Below, piece by piece: positions 53,601 to 62,800 of a stretch of 64,000 bases of DNA; positions within the stretch are counted from its first letter, which is position 1, and each line of letters starts with the position of its first letter. This stretch comes from an uncultured bacterium (GTDB lineage: Bacteria > Verrucomicrobiota > Kiritimatiellia > CAIVKH01): positions 1 to 64,000 of the forward strand of contig CAIVKH010000160.1 in the NCBI GenBank assembly GCA_903906425.1, read 5' to 3'. The translations under genes were made by a program, and so were the position numbers. The notes beneath the pieces are model-generated. The model worked only from the letters and a program-made list of their open reading frames with translations, did no database searches and was not told where the DNA came from.

Positions 53601-54976
53601 ATGACCGGTAAAACTTCATTGAGCCGTGGTGCAATCGTCAGGAAAAAACGTTCGAAACAATCGTTGAGCGTTCCATCTGTCTTCGTGATGTATCGTGTTC
53701 CATCGGGAGTCATCGCTGATGCGTTCGAACGGTACCAATCGACATTTCGCATCAGGAAAAGCGGCTGGTTCGTCGGGCCCGAAACGATCACGAAATTGTG
53801 CCCACCTTGCAGGCGGTAATATGGAACAGGGATCAAACGCGGATTTTCCAAACCGTCCGCGTGGCCAAAATTCACCTGACTGACGACGACGCCCGGCGCA
53901 ATAACATCCGCCACAAGCGACTTGTTCCAGAGCCTGAAAATATAGGTCACGCCCGTTTCGCCGATCCGCCATCGCGCCGTGACCGTGGCGTCGTTTCCGT
54001 CGCAAGAAATCAAATTCAACGTGTTGCTACCGGCAAGGTCGATTCCGCCGCCGAGGCTCGGAAAAAAGATAACTTCATTCGTCGCGCCCGCCGCCCGCCA
54101 CGTCGCGGTCAGATCGTCCCAACGCCCGGTTTTTGGCGCGTAGCGATAGATGAGTTTTCCGTCGCCGCCTTCGTAGACGAGCTTCCATGTATCTCCTTCC
54201 CGTTCGATTCGCGTTGAGAATTTCGCCGTCGCATTCGGCGGCAAAATTGTCTCTTCACGCGTCGGGAACGGAAGCTTTCCAAGCCCGGAGTTCGCGCCCG
54301 ATGACTGGCCTGGAAACAGCGCGACTCCGCGTTCAGCGCGCGGCTCGAATTTCAACGGGGAAAATTGTTCCGTGAAGAATGCGAGGTTATCAAAATAGAG
54401 CGTACAGATTTCGGTATTCTTGATGTTGGAAACCAACAGGGCCTTGAATTTTGCCCCGTTTTTTACGCGCTCGATTTGCGCCGGCTCAAGCCGGCGGTGG
54501 AGCATGAACCACTCCTTCCAGTTGACTGTGTAAAGCAGGACGCTGAACTCCTGTCCCGCGGCGTCCTCGATTACGACTGAAAGATTCGCCGGTGGAGTTT
54601 TCGGATCGCGTGCGTAGCCCCAGTTGTTGCCGTAGCACCAGAGCGTCACCGCATCGAACGAGTGCGAAATCGCAATCGGCGCGGGCGGCACGATCCGCAA
54701 CATGCCGCGCGGCGACATGGCGCGATAGGTGAGTTTGCCGACGCGTGCACCCCAGATTTGTTGTTCGCGCGAAGACTCGATTCTCGCGATGACTTGAGTT
54801 TCAGCGATACTCCATCCGTCGAGATTTTCAAAATCAACCAGCGGCGGATGATCGTCGTTCGTGCGACCCGCCCAATCCATTTCGTAGGGCCGCACGCCGA
54901 TAATTTCGGCAGACACAGTTCCGGCAACGAGCAGCAAGATGGAAACGGAGGCGAAATGAATGCGATGAATATTCAT
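50633..54976 (-). CDS. very large exported protein, putative glycan-active enzyme
   Basis: A 1447-residue protein. A signal peptide (MNIHRIHFASVSILLLVAGT) precedes a beta-sandwich region (ENLDGWSIAETQVIARIESS), a central probable TIM-barrel (THVWRAHGASNREYDAKYWTDV, VVVTDHETGWRDGG, FVYGPYNNFTDFAPVNEFW, FSTAYCDVHTAVAPWDRVDYD) and C-terminal beta-domains. One is NPCBM-like (LIADVGPRDDSNGDWACW). The layout resembles large glycosidases such as GH101-type enzymes, but I cannot identify the catalytic pair, so the class is inference. The start at 54976 is chosen for the signal peptide. Confidence 0.75.
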   Translation of the reverse strand: MNIHRIHFASVSILLLVAGTVSAEIIGVRPYEMDWAGRTNDDHPPLVDFENLDGWSIAETQVIARIESSREQQIWGARVGKLTYRAMSPRGMLRIVPPAPIAISHSFDAVTLWCYGNNWGYARDPKTPPANLSVVIEDAAGQEFSVLLYTVNWKEWFMLHRRLEPAQIERVKNGAKFKALLVSNIKNTEICTLYFDNLAFFTEQFSPLKFEPRAERGVALFPGQSSGANSGLGKLPFPTREETILPPNATAKFSTRIEREGDTWKLVYEGGDGKLIYRYAPKTGRWDDLTATWRAAGATNEVIFFPSLGGGIDLAGSNTLNLISCDGNDATVTARWRIGETGVTYIFRLWNKSLVADVIAPGVVVSQVNFGHADGLENPRLIPVPYYRLQGGHNFVIVSGPTNQPLFLMRNVDWYRSNASAMTPDGTRYITKTDGTLNDCFERFFLTIAPRLNEVLPVIDNPVSPWKNITGTHVWRAHGASNREYDAKYWTDVHRHGMTQVVVTDHETGWRDGGESFTFRTRPAPGKGGDQGQFDYARLMQDKLGFVYGPYNNFTDFAPVNEFWSADMISRTPDNQLQHAWMRCYAPKPARAVEYCARLAPEIQKKFHFSTAYCDVHTAVAPWDRVDYDARVPGAGTFAAVYYAFGEIMLLQKKAWNGPVYSEGNNHALYCGLTDGNYGQDQDYRIAENPWFVDFDLRRLHDKCCNFGIGNPDMFYSSRRTMPDDPAERDEWLDRFLTATVAFGHPGFLVMEGGMNNAMRSYFLLQQIAGRYCLTNAAEILYADETGSLLDSSAALASGAFKLSQVVTRYADSTITAANGSKDRRMKVSAFGRALDLAPNGWCGWTEDGTIEVSSSDRLGSRCDYADTAAYIYVDGRGNFARFPKAASSGQAVCRILGDGQFEIIPMNNADCGFALVATNAAALKFAGNEIGPAQLRVSRGLTFIQPITGAFSYRLSGKLGAPATRLLCDCEIILPGEEVVVRGRETHTFRAPAGAKTGQRLWQEFEGAWIDFTIGSLADISWQLEENRLNAKLVSHLDAPRAVSASLGGMRSDVKLNPGIAATISTDLGAPKCESADVFRLELESSGARMTAETGIKTSRETVPICPLPNWTAGMRYRGQPERGEMGTSGAHVAKSGQICGGVEHDAIAMHPPYQGGVGYSFAKFEPAKLPRVSPAAFRALVGKGDGSAQGDGILYRVAIEDENGAETIAAELNVTNHAWHAIEVDLSKWAGKSVRLKLIADVGPRDDSNGDWACWAESRIESLRPGLQRHLEPRVENCRHEKGPCDLSGLTIAQIHAAKRGWLRYDGKGIEGGGQYATFAELNARKLGEMSHAGGDEPAGKFAENVGIALTPEAIASLSQHNRFVLKNPNNDCFSIRRLWIELELDDGRKASSEVSTATFSQPAGWKYAEGIGVPADENISADIWFSLFDCLNSGELRSPKNRDA

Positions 54977-54999
54977 GACGCGGGCAGCATGATACAAAC

Positions 55000-55046
55000 T
55001 TCCAATGATTGGAAAAACCGGGCGCGGAATTTTCAAATCATTGGAA
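55000..55046. repeat. 32-bp palindrome pair, cluster 19
   Basis: Cores CCAATGATTGG (55002-55012) and CAAATCATTGG (55034-55044), between the TIM-barrel gene's stop and the giant gene's start. Confidence 0.92.
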
Positions 55047-55055
55047 GTTTCGGAC

Positions 55056-56051
55056 TCAAGTTTCTTCGGCGATGCCAAGTTCCTTGAACGTCTTGCGCAG
55101 CCACGCGAGCGATTGCTCGATCATCGGGCCGCCCTGGCCCTCGCATTCCATGCTCAGGTTGCCGGTGTAGCCGCTGTCGCGGAGGATCGTCAGACACTTC
55201 TTGATGTTGTCCGCGTTGACGCCATCGCCGAGCGCGCACTGGCTCACCGCGATGCCCGTTGCGCCGCCGCGCAGCACTTTCGCGAGCGATTCGGAAACGT
55301 CCTTCACGTGGATATGATTCACTTTCTTGATGAACCGTTTCAGAAATTCGACCGGGTCCTGTCCGGCGATGAACGTGTTGCCGGTGTCGAGATTCATCCG
55401 CAGATACGGGCTGTCGCAGAACGCGAGCATCCGCTCCATCATCTCCGGCCGCGTCGTGAAATATCCATGCGGCTCGATGTTGACAGTGATCTTGTGCGCC
55501 TCGGCGACCTCGATGATTTGTTCGTAGCAGAATTTCATCGAGTCCATCGCCTGCGGATCGCTCAAGCCTTCCGGCGCGTGCAAGCCGTCGGTCGTGTCAA
55601 CGCGCGGACAGCCGATGAGCTTCGCCCACGCGATGGATTTCTGCACGTAGGGCACGCCGCGAATCGCGCCGTCCTTGCCGGACAGCGGATACGCCGCGTC
55701 CACCTGCGAGAACTGCACGCCGTATTTGTCCATCTTCCGCCGCCGCAGCGCGGGGTCCTCGTAGAGCGCGACGTGCGGCTGGTAACCGAGGCCGTGAATC
55801 CAGCTCACGCCGTCGATGAGGCCGCACTCGATGTAGTGGACGTTGTTTCTCTGCGCCCACTTCAGGCAGTCCTCGAAACTTTTGTAGCTCGAATTGAACG
55901 CATCCGTATGGAACCCGATCTTCATTTTGCCTGTCTCCTTCTTCTCAGTTGTTTTCGTTTCATCCGCCGCCCGCGCCAGCGCGCCCGCGGCAATCGCGCC
56001 GCCCGCGACTGCGCCGGCCGCCAGGAATTCCCGTCTCGTCACTTCTGTCAT
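55056..56051 (-). CDS. Tat-exported sugar phosphate isomerase/epimerase-like TIM-barrel protein
   Basis: A 331-residue protein. MTEVTRREFLAAGAVAGGAI is a twin-arginine signal. The barrel (AP_endonuc_2/xylose isomerase-like) has metal-site residues in NIEPHGYFTT, NLDTGNTF, HIHVKDVS and SMECEGQGG. Members isomerise or epimerise sugars, or act on keto-sugars. In PVC bacteria such proteins cluster with Gfo/Idh/MocA oxidoreductases, as here. Palindrome clusters flank both ends. Confidence 0.9.
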   Translation of the reverse strand: MTEVTRREFLAAGAVAGGAIAAGALARAADETKTTEKKETGKMKIGFHTDAFNSSYKSFEDCLKWAQRNNVHYIECGLIDGVSWIHGLGYQPHVALYEDPALRRRKMDKYGVQFSQVDAAYPLSGKDGAIRGVPYVQKSIAWAKLIGCPRVDTTDGLHAPEGLSDPQAMDSMKFCYEQIIEVAEAHKITVNIEPHGYFTTRPEMMERMLAFCDSPYLRMNLDTGNTFIAGQDPVEFLKRFIKKVNHIHVKDVSESLAKVLRGGATGIAVSQCALGDGVNADNIKKCLTILRDSGYTGNLSMECEGQGGPMIEQSLAWLRKTFKELGIAEET

Positions 56052-56073
56052 GTCGTTCTCCTTCTTCTATGAC

Positions 56074-56121
56074 TTCCAATCATTGGAACTTTTCGTCCCC
56101 GGTCTTTTCCAATCATTGGAA
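56074..56121. repeat. palindrome pair, cluster 20 (33-bp step)
   Basis: Cores CCAATCATTGG at 56076-56086 and 56109-56119 (both C-centred), 33 bp apart, between the two TIM-barrel genes. Confidence 0.95.
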
Positions 56122-56958
56122 ACTCTTGTTCAACTTCCGCCACGCTTCCATTGAGCGCGCCAGATGTTCGCGCGTGTCGCCTCCGATGCCGTAGCACTGG
56201 AGACCGACCGGGCCTTTGAAGCCGAGTTCGTTCAGCGTTTTCAGAAACGTCGCCATGTCGAAGTTGCCGGCGTCGAGCGGCTGGATGTAATGCGCCCAGC
56301 CGGGCTTGTCATCGCGTTCGTCCGCGCCGTTGATCGAGACGGCGCGCAGACGCGGCATCGCCTTTTGCAGAAGCGACCGGCAATCGCGCGATGAATCCAC
56401 GCGCAGCCAGTGGCATAGATTAAACATCACGCCGACATTCGGCCGGTCTACTTTTTCGGCGACGCGGCACGCGGCCTCGATGCGCTCGATCCAGTCGCCG
56501 GTGTGCGGATAAAGCAGCAACTCCGAGCCGGAATCTTTCGCGAGATCGGACATCTCGCGAACAATCGCGACAGCGCGCTCATCCAGATTCGTCTCCGAAG
56601 GCTTTGCGCCTTGCATGATCAGCAGGAACTGGACGTTGCGGCCCTTCACCAGCGCGAGCGTGTCCTTGAATTGCTTCGCGTCGTACGGCGTTTTGTTCGT
56701 CGCGAGATTCACCGTCATCGTGATCTGGAAGAGTTTGAGCCCAACGGCGTCGAGCGACGCGATGCGTTCGGCGACTTTCGGGAGCCAGATGTGGCCGACA
56801 CCATCGTAGCCGAGTTCCTTGAGCATCGCCGCCTGCTCCGTGAAGTTCCGTTTTTTTGCATCGTGCCAGTCAATGCAGAACGGAAAGAACGGCTGGGCCG
56901 CGCGGGCCGCGAAACTGGACGCGAGCAGCGCGCCGATGGTGATGGTTTTCCAATTCAT
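56113..56958 (-). CDS. exported sugar isomerase/epimerase-like TIM-barrel protein
   Basis: A 281-residue protein with a Sec signal (MNWKTITIGALLASSFAARA). The barrel contains LKELGYDGVGHIW, LLLYPHTGDWIERIEAA, VGVMFNLCHWLRVD and VSINGADERDDKPGW, the last two carrying probable metal ligands. It is a paralogue of the upstream-strand neighbour at 55056. Its start overlaps the oxidoreductase stop by four bases, which implies coupled translation and related function in sugar processing. Confidence 0.88.
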   Translation of the reverse strand: MNWKTITIGALLASSFAARAAQPFFPFCIDWHDAKKRNFTEQAAMLKELGYDGVGHIWLPKVAERIASLDAVGLKLFQITMTVNLATNKTPYDAKQFKDTLALVKGRNVQFLLIMQGAKPSETNLDERAVAIVREMSDLAKDSGSELLLYPHTGDWIERIEAACRVAEKVDRPNVGVMFNLCHWLRVDSSRDCRSLLQKAMPRLRAVSINGADERDDKPGWAHYIQPLDAGNFDMATFLKTLNELGFKGPVGLQCYGIGGDTREHLARSMEAWRKLNKSFQ

Positions 56959-58184
56959 GCCTTCAACCCTGTCAGATTAACTTCCAGCCGTTTGTTCTCT
57001 TTGATCAGTTCGTCCATCGTCAGGTAGCGCCGACGCGCCGCGGCTTCGCGGCCGAGAATCGCGGTGAGGTGCCCGTCCACCGCGCGCTGCACGACCGCGT
57101 TTTCGAAATGGCCCTCGGTGATGTTGCGATAGAACGTCGCGATGTTTCGCTCGACGCCTTCGACGAAAACGTCGCCGACTTTGCCGACATAATTCTTCTC
57201 GCCGCCCTTCAGATATACCTTGCCGCCGTATTGCACGTGCGCAGTCGCGGTCATGCCGAAGATTTTTCCGGAAAGCGTCGTGACGTCCCATTCGTTGTCG
57301 AGTGACTGTGTGACGTGCGTCCACGTCGCGCCGCCTTCGAGTTCGTAGATCACCGACGCGGTGTCGGTGCGGTCGCCGTTGACCTTCGCTCGAACCGTAC
57401 GCGAGTAGCCGCAGGCGCTGACGGGGCGCTTGCCGAGCAAATAGACGAGTCCGTCAATGAGGTGGATGTCGTACGAGACGATCGTGTCTCCGCTGAGCCC
57501 CGTGTCGGAAAGCCAGATTTGGTTCTGCAAACGGCTCTCGATTGTCTTGCCCAGCGCCGGATCCGGCCACGCGTGCCATGCGAAACCGAGCGACATGATA
57601 TGCGAGAACGCGCCCATCCCGCCCTCGCGGATACGCTTCCCGATTTCGATAATCGCGGGATCGGTCGGCAGTTGATAATCCACAAGCATCACGAGTTTTT
57701 TCTGCGTCGCGAGCTTGCCTGCCTCGCCGACCATCATCGTACCGGGCACGTCCACCGCGACGGGCTTGGCCATGTACACATGCAGCCCGGCCTCGATCGC
57801 AGCCTTCGCCTGCTCGGGATAAAAATACGGAACGTCCTCAATCGCCACCGCCTCGACGCCGCTGGCGATCAGTTTCTTGTAGCCCGACAGCCCGCTGAAG
57901 CGCCGCGCCTTGTCCACGCCCATCGCCTCGCCCGATTTGTCGGCGACGTTCTCAAAGTAATCCGCCATTGCGTGAATCGTGTAGCCACCATGCTTTTTGA
58001 AGAAACCTGAAATCCAATTTCCGCGACTTCCTCCGCCAATGATCCCGATCTTGATCTTGCGTGCGTACTCCGGCGGTTTGACCGCCGGAGTGTTCGTTTC
58101 CGCCGCATTCGCACCAATCGCCGCCAGCGGCAGCGCCGCCATCGTCCCACCGATGAAGTTGCGTCGTGTCATTTCGGTTTTCAC
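56955..58184 (-). CDS. Tat-exported Gfo/Idh/MocA family oxidoreductase
   Basis: A 409-residue NAD(P)-dependent oxidoreductase. MTRRNFIGGTMAALPLAAIG is a twin-arginine signal. The Rossmann fold starts KIGIIGGGSRG, followed by the EKP-like MAKPVAVD motif with the catalytic lysine. The C-terminal alpha/beta domain holds YDIHLIDGLVYLLG. Family members oxidise or reduce sugars and sugar acids. A perfect 25-bp hairpin (58067-58091) lies in frame just after the signal peptide and is read as TPAVKPPEY. Confidence 0.92.
   Translation of the reverse strand: MKTEMTRRNFIGGTMAALPLAAIGANAAETNTPAVKPPEYARKIKIGIIGGGSRGNWISGFFKKHGGYTIHAMADYFENVADKSGEAMGVDKARRFSGLSGYKKLIASGVEAVAIEDVPYFYPEQAKAAIEAGLHVYMAKPVAVDVPGTMMVGEAGKLATQKKLVMLVDYQLPTDPAIIEIGKRIREGGMGAFSHIMSLGFAWHAWPDPALGKTIESRLQNQIWLSDTGLSGDTIVSYDIHLIDGLVYLLGKRPVSACGYSRTVRAKVNGDRTDTASVIYELEGGATWTHVTQSLDNEWDVTTLSGKIFGMTATAHVQYGGKVYLKGGEKNYVGKVGDVFVEGVERNIATFYRNITEGHFENAVVQRAVDGHLTAILGREAAARRRYLTMDELIKENKRLEVNLTGLKA
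58067..58091. repeat. perfect hairpin in frame in an oxidoreductase gene
   Basis: Arms ACTCCGGCGGT and ACCGCCGGAGT, 11 bp each, with a 3-nt loop. It sits in the linker between signal peptide and Rossmann domain, where an insertion would be tolerated. Confidence 0.8.
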
Positions 58185-58197
58185 TTAACTCTCCTGT

Positions 58198-58833
58198 TCA
58201 CTTTTTCGGCCAGCCGACTGACTGGGCGAGGATGACTTTCGATGTGTCTGGCAGTTTCAGCGCGGCTGCGAGCGCGGGCTTGTCATTTGGCTGGCGCACG
58301 ACGGTTGCGAGGCCTTCAGATGCGCAGAAGAGATAGATGTTCTGGCTGATGAATGCCGTATCCGTTGCGGAATAGAATGCAATTTCCTCTGGCGTCGTTT
58401 TCAGCATCTTCGTCGTGTCCGCCACATAAACGAGATTCACCGGCACATTCGGCACGAACTCCTGCTTGCCGGTCAGCTTGCGAAAATCGCCTTTCGCGAC
58501 GGCCTTGAGGCAGTGGGCTTTGACGTCGTGAAGATATGCGCCGTCAGCGTTGATCACGTAGATTTCCATTTCGCGCCAGTCCTTGGCCGATGGCGCGGTG
58601 CGCTTGCCATCCGCGCGCGTGATGCCGTGCGCCGCCCACAACAAATCGGACAGCGTTTGCGGCTCGATCGCTTTCGCCCCGAACTCGCGCGTCGAGGCGC
58701 GAGCCTTCAAAACATCGAGCAGCGGCTTGCCGCCTTCCGTCTTCGGCGGCGGCAACGCGATGTCGGCCAGCTCCTGTGCCGTTGCCACAGCACAGACCAT
58801 CGCCAGTGCACCAATTAGTATTCGGATTTTCAT
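58198..58833 (-). CDS. exported nitroreductase-family protein
   Basis: A 211-residue protein. A signal peptide (MKIRILIGALAMVCAVATA) precedes a nitroreductase/SagB-like FMN fold: LDVLKARASTREF with the phosphate-binding arginines, LLWAAHGITRADGKRTAPSAKD and GLATVVRQPNDKP. It likely reduces a small molecule with bound FMN; export of this family is unusual but recurrent in PVC and Bacteroidota genomes. AGGAG precedes the chosen ATG. It lies 20 bp after the gene at 58854. Confidence 0.85.
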   Translation of the reverse strand: MKIRILIGALAMVCAVATAQELADIALPPPKTEGGKPLLDVLKARASTREFGAKAIEPQTLSDLLWAAHGITRADGKRTAPSAKDWREMEIYVINADGAYLHDVKAHCLKAVAKGDFRKLTGKQEFVPNVPVNLVYVADTTKMLKTTPEEIAFYSATDTAFISQNIYLFCASEGLATVVRQPNDKPALAAALKLPDTSKVILAQSVGWPKK

Positions 58834-58853
58834 TTTTGGTTTCTCCTGTTGCC

Positions 58854-59762
58854 TCAATCCGCTCCGCCTTTTTCTTTCACGAACGTTTCGAACATCGAGA
58901 TCGCCTGCGCATCAGAAATTCCGCGACCGATCACGAGGCGCGAAATTGCCGACACGCTTTCGCCGGATTTGAGGTCGCGGCCGAACAGCGAGAGGTAAAG
59001 CGAGCGATGCCCTTCCTCGCCGAATGGCGTCAGCACGCCGAAGCAATCCTGCGGACGCGACATGATCAGCGCGGTCAAGCCGGTCGCATCGTCGTGGCGC
59101 ATTCCCATCGGCGCGGCCAGTTGCGGCATGATGTTCCACTCGACCGGATGCGGCGGGCGTTTCCACCGGCCATCGCCGATGATTTTCACTGCGTCGTCAT
59201 CGCGCGGAAATGCCTGCCACGTGCCCGACGATTTTTCCGCCGCGATGAATTCAGATTTGCCGTTGTGTTGCGCAAAAACACGCGACTGCGAAAAGCCGTT
59301 GAAATACGAAGCAAGGAACGACTCGAACTTCCGCAGATCTTTTCGCGCCGTCACCGTCGTCGTCACGTCGAGCGCGTTCGAAGCCGTCCAGCGATAAATT
59401 GCCTTCAGATCGAGCGGATGATCCGCATCGGCCCGCCACAAAGCTTCCACCGCGCCATCCGGCAAAAGTTTCACTGTGTTGGTCCAATCCCACGCTGCTG
59501 TGCCGAAGCGCGTTTCCGAATCGAGAAGGCGGTAATGCGAAAAGACCCCCATGCTCCTCGCGAGATTCGTGCCGGTCGCGCAATCAAACACCGCCGACAG
59601 CCCCGTTGATTTTCCGCCGCCGCGCAAAGTCCCGCGCAACGCGCCCGTGTCGAAATGGAACTCATCGCCCGCCGGACTGAATCGCAAATCTTCAGCGTAT
59701 GCCGGCATCGCCGCCGGCAACAGCACCGCCATCGCACCACCGATGAATGTCCGCAGTTTCAT
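58854..59762 (-). CDS. exported protein of unknown function, beta-rich
   Basis: A 302-residue protein. The signal peptide MKLRTFIGGAMAVLLPAAMPAYA precedes a beta-rich domain that recalls galactose-mutarotase-like sandwiches (FDTGALRGTLRGGGKSTGL, LKAIYRWTASNALDVTTTVTA, HRSLYLSLFGRDLKSG). I see no catalytic residues that would fix a reaction. Neighbours point to a glycan-related role. I chose the MKLRTF start for the signal peptide; the open frame continues upstream through a palindrome. Confidence 0.75.
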   Translation of the reverse strand: MKLRTFIGGAMAVLLPAAMPAYAEDLRFSPAGDEFHFDTGALRGTLRGGGKSTGLSAVFDCATGTNLARSMGVFSHYRLLDSETRFGTAAWDWTNTVKLLPDGAVEALWRADADHPLDLKAIYRWTASNALDVTTTVTARKDLRKFESFLASYFNGFSQSRVFAQHNGKSEFIAAEKSSGTWQAFPRDDDAVKIIGDGRWKRPPHPVEWNIMPQLAAPMGMRHDDATGLTALIMSRPQDCFGVLTPFGEEGHRSLYLSLFGRDLKSGESVSAISRLVIGRGISDAQAISMFETFVKEKGGAD

Positions 59763-59813
59763 TTCGGCCAGCCTGTCATGGATTGCTCGTCCGCGATCAC
59801 ATGTTTGAAAAAC

Positions 59814-59860
59814 TTCCAATCATTGGAAATTTCCGCGCCGGTCTTTTCCAATGATTGGAA
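59814..59860. repeat. 32-bp palindrome pair, cluster 21
   Basis: Cores CCAATCATTGG (59816-59826) and CCAATGATTGG (59848-59858), between the ThuA protein's stop and the gene at 58854-59762. Confidence 0.95.
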
Positions 59861-59885
59861 ACTCCGGCGCCCTTTCTTTATCTCG

Positions 59886-62800
59886 TCACTTTGGTTCCAA
59901 TCCCGCGGCCCACGCGGTGCCGCGGCGATACAGGGACTGCACTCCGTCGGCCTTGAACGCCTTCGCGTCGTGGCCGAGCACGCAATGGAAAACGCGGCCC
60001 TTGCCGTATTGCAGCACGAACGCCATCGGATAAACCTTGTGATCCACCTTCGATGTGGCCGTCGCCAGAATTTCGATCGGCGTGCTGCCGTCGAGGCACG
60101 TGTAGAGTTCGTCATCCGTGTCGAATGCTTCGAGGCCGCTGGTGACCGGATGTTTCGTGTCGGCAATCTCCACCTTGAACGGCCCACGCGCATCGTGCCC
60201 GCGAAACTTCGGGTTCCAGACGCGGCCCGCGATCTTCACGAACTCCGGCCATTCCTGAAACGCGCCGCACGCGAAGTGGACCATCACGAGCCCGGTGCCG
60301 TTTTCAACCGCCTTGCGCAAATTTTCCTGTGCCGCCGCGCCGGGACCGGGATCTTTCCAGTTCATATAATTCAAAATGATGACGGCATTTTTGCCGAGGT
60401 CCGGCGACTCCAGTGCAGCGTTCGCGTTGTCGTTGACGTCCACCGAAAGCCGGTCGTCCTTGGAAATAATTTCCTGCAGCAGCGGCGCCGTTTCGCGCCA
60501 CGGATGTCCGGGATATTCCAAACCCGTCACGATCAGAACTTTTGTCTCCGCGCTCGGGTTTGTCCGTTTCAAAACGAGCGGCGCAGGCGCGGGTTTTGCT
60601 TCCACTTTCGCGGCGACTGGCGCGGCCGTCGGTTTTGTTTCTGGCGTCTTGACGGCCGGCGCCGGTTCGGGCTTGGGCTGCGCTGTTTTCACGGCCGGCG
60701 GTTCGGGTTTCATTTCAGCGGCGCCAGATTTTTCAACGAGCCAGATTTCGGAAACGACGCAGTTGCCCGTGCCTTCCTGCTTGAATGTGATTTCGATTTT
60801 CCCGTCGTGAATCGCATCCGCGGGAACCGCGCGCGTCAGCGTCGCCGGGCCTTGCTGTTTGCCCTGCCATGCCGGCAATGTCGTCTTCTCGACGATCTGT
60901 TTGCCGGAAACCCAGACCGATTGCTCGCGCTTGTTGTCGTCGTAGTCCCACCAGGCGAAGCCAACATCATATTTCTTCTCCGCGTCCAAACCCGATGCGT
61001 CAATCCGCACGTTTCCGCTGCCGAATGTCACCGTCAGCGCCACGGGACTTCCTTCTCCGCCCTTTTCACGCCAGTCGTAGTCCTTTCCGTGTGCGACCCA
61101 CAGCCGCACGCCTGCAGCAGATTGGTCCCCGGATTCGACTCCGCAATCCAGATATGCTGCCAGCCTGCTCCCGGCCGGCAGCGACTTTGCAATTTCATCG
61201 CGCCGGGCGCGGCTCGTTTCCGATTTCGCCTTCAGAATCTTCCTCGCTTGAGACTGGAGATTCTTCGCCTCGGCCGACTTCTTGTCGGCTTCCAGCACTT
61301 TCGCCATCGCGGCATCAACGGCATCCGGATGAGATTTCACGAGCGACTTCGCGATTTGCGTCGCGGCCAGCACCGCCTCCGCGGTGACATCTTTTTCCGA
61401 AACAAGATTGGCGGCCATCGCGAGCGCACCGGGTTCCTTCAACTGCGACAGCGCGCTCAGCAATTGCTGCTTCTCATCTTTGGAATGTGCAAGCGACTGG
61501 ATTTGCTCGAGCAGTTTCATCGGCATGACCTCCGCGGGCGCGAGCCGGATGACACCGCGGAGCGCGAGTGTTTTGTGGAGCGAATTCGATGAACCCTCTG
61601 CGATCTTCATCAGGCTTTCGATCGCTGCGCCATCAGGCCAGTCTGCCAGCGCGCGCACCGCGGCATCGCGGACGGCTTCGTTGTCCGCATTGATCCGCTC
61701 GCTGACGGCGGCCAGCGAATCCGCTCCGCCGATTCCGGCGAGCGCGTGCAAAACGGCGGCGATGCCGTCGGTGGAAATATTTTCGCGTTTCAGCGCCGCA
61801 GCAAGCGGCGCGATCTTCGCCTGCTGATCGTTGATCCTTTTCCCGACCGCGGAAACTGCGGCGCCCAGCACCTCGCGGCACGAAGCGTCCTTTGCATCGA
61901 GCATCGCATTGACGAGCGCTTCGTAGTCTTCCGCGCGGCCAATTTTTGCCAGTGCCTGCGCGGCCGCGGCGCGAATCGTCTTATTTTTGTCGGCGACGGC
62001 CTTCATCAACGGCGCGGATGCCGCGGTCAGGTTTCTGGCCGCTGCCGTGGCGATCATCGCCGCACGAAGCGCCGGCCCGCCGGAGGAAATCCCTGCGATG
62101 ATTGCGCCATCGGCAACATCCGCAGGAAGACCCGCGAGGGCTTCCTCCGCGGCAGTTTTGACGCGCCCTTTTTCTTCTGCTGCAGCCTTCGCCAGGATCT
62201 TCACCGTGTTCGCGTTTCCGATTACACCGAGCGTCGCAAATGCGGCAACGCGGACATCTTCGTTGGAAGAAGCCGCAGCCTCTTCAACCGCTGCCAGCGC
62301 CACCGTATCGCGACGCTCCGCAAACGCGCTCAAGACCAGGACCTGCCGCGTGGCGTCTGGTTTCTTCAGTTGTTCGGTCAGCGCTGCAACCGCTTTCGGA
62401 TTCTTGATCTTGCTCGAAAGCCGGATCGCGCTTGCGCTCACCAAAGGATCGGCATCCGCGATTCCAAAGATGATGTAGTTTTCCGAATCGAGGACGTGCG
62501 CGTCGGCAAGCACCATCATCGCGGCGACACGCTGGTCCGGCGGATTTCCGGACGCGGCCAGCATTCGGCACAGTCCAACAGCCATTGGGTTGAAGCCATT
62601 TTGGAGCAGCCGCTGCGCGCAAAGCAGCTTCGCTGGCACGTCATCCGATTTTGCGACAGCCGCCGCAGCTTCGCGTGTTCCGATGCTGCCGAGCGCATGG
62701 GCGGCGGCGATGGAAACATCGCGGTCGGAATTTGAGAGCAAGCCCTGAAACGGGGCAAGCGAGGCGACATCGCGGCGGTTGCCGAGCGAATTGATCGCGC

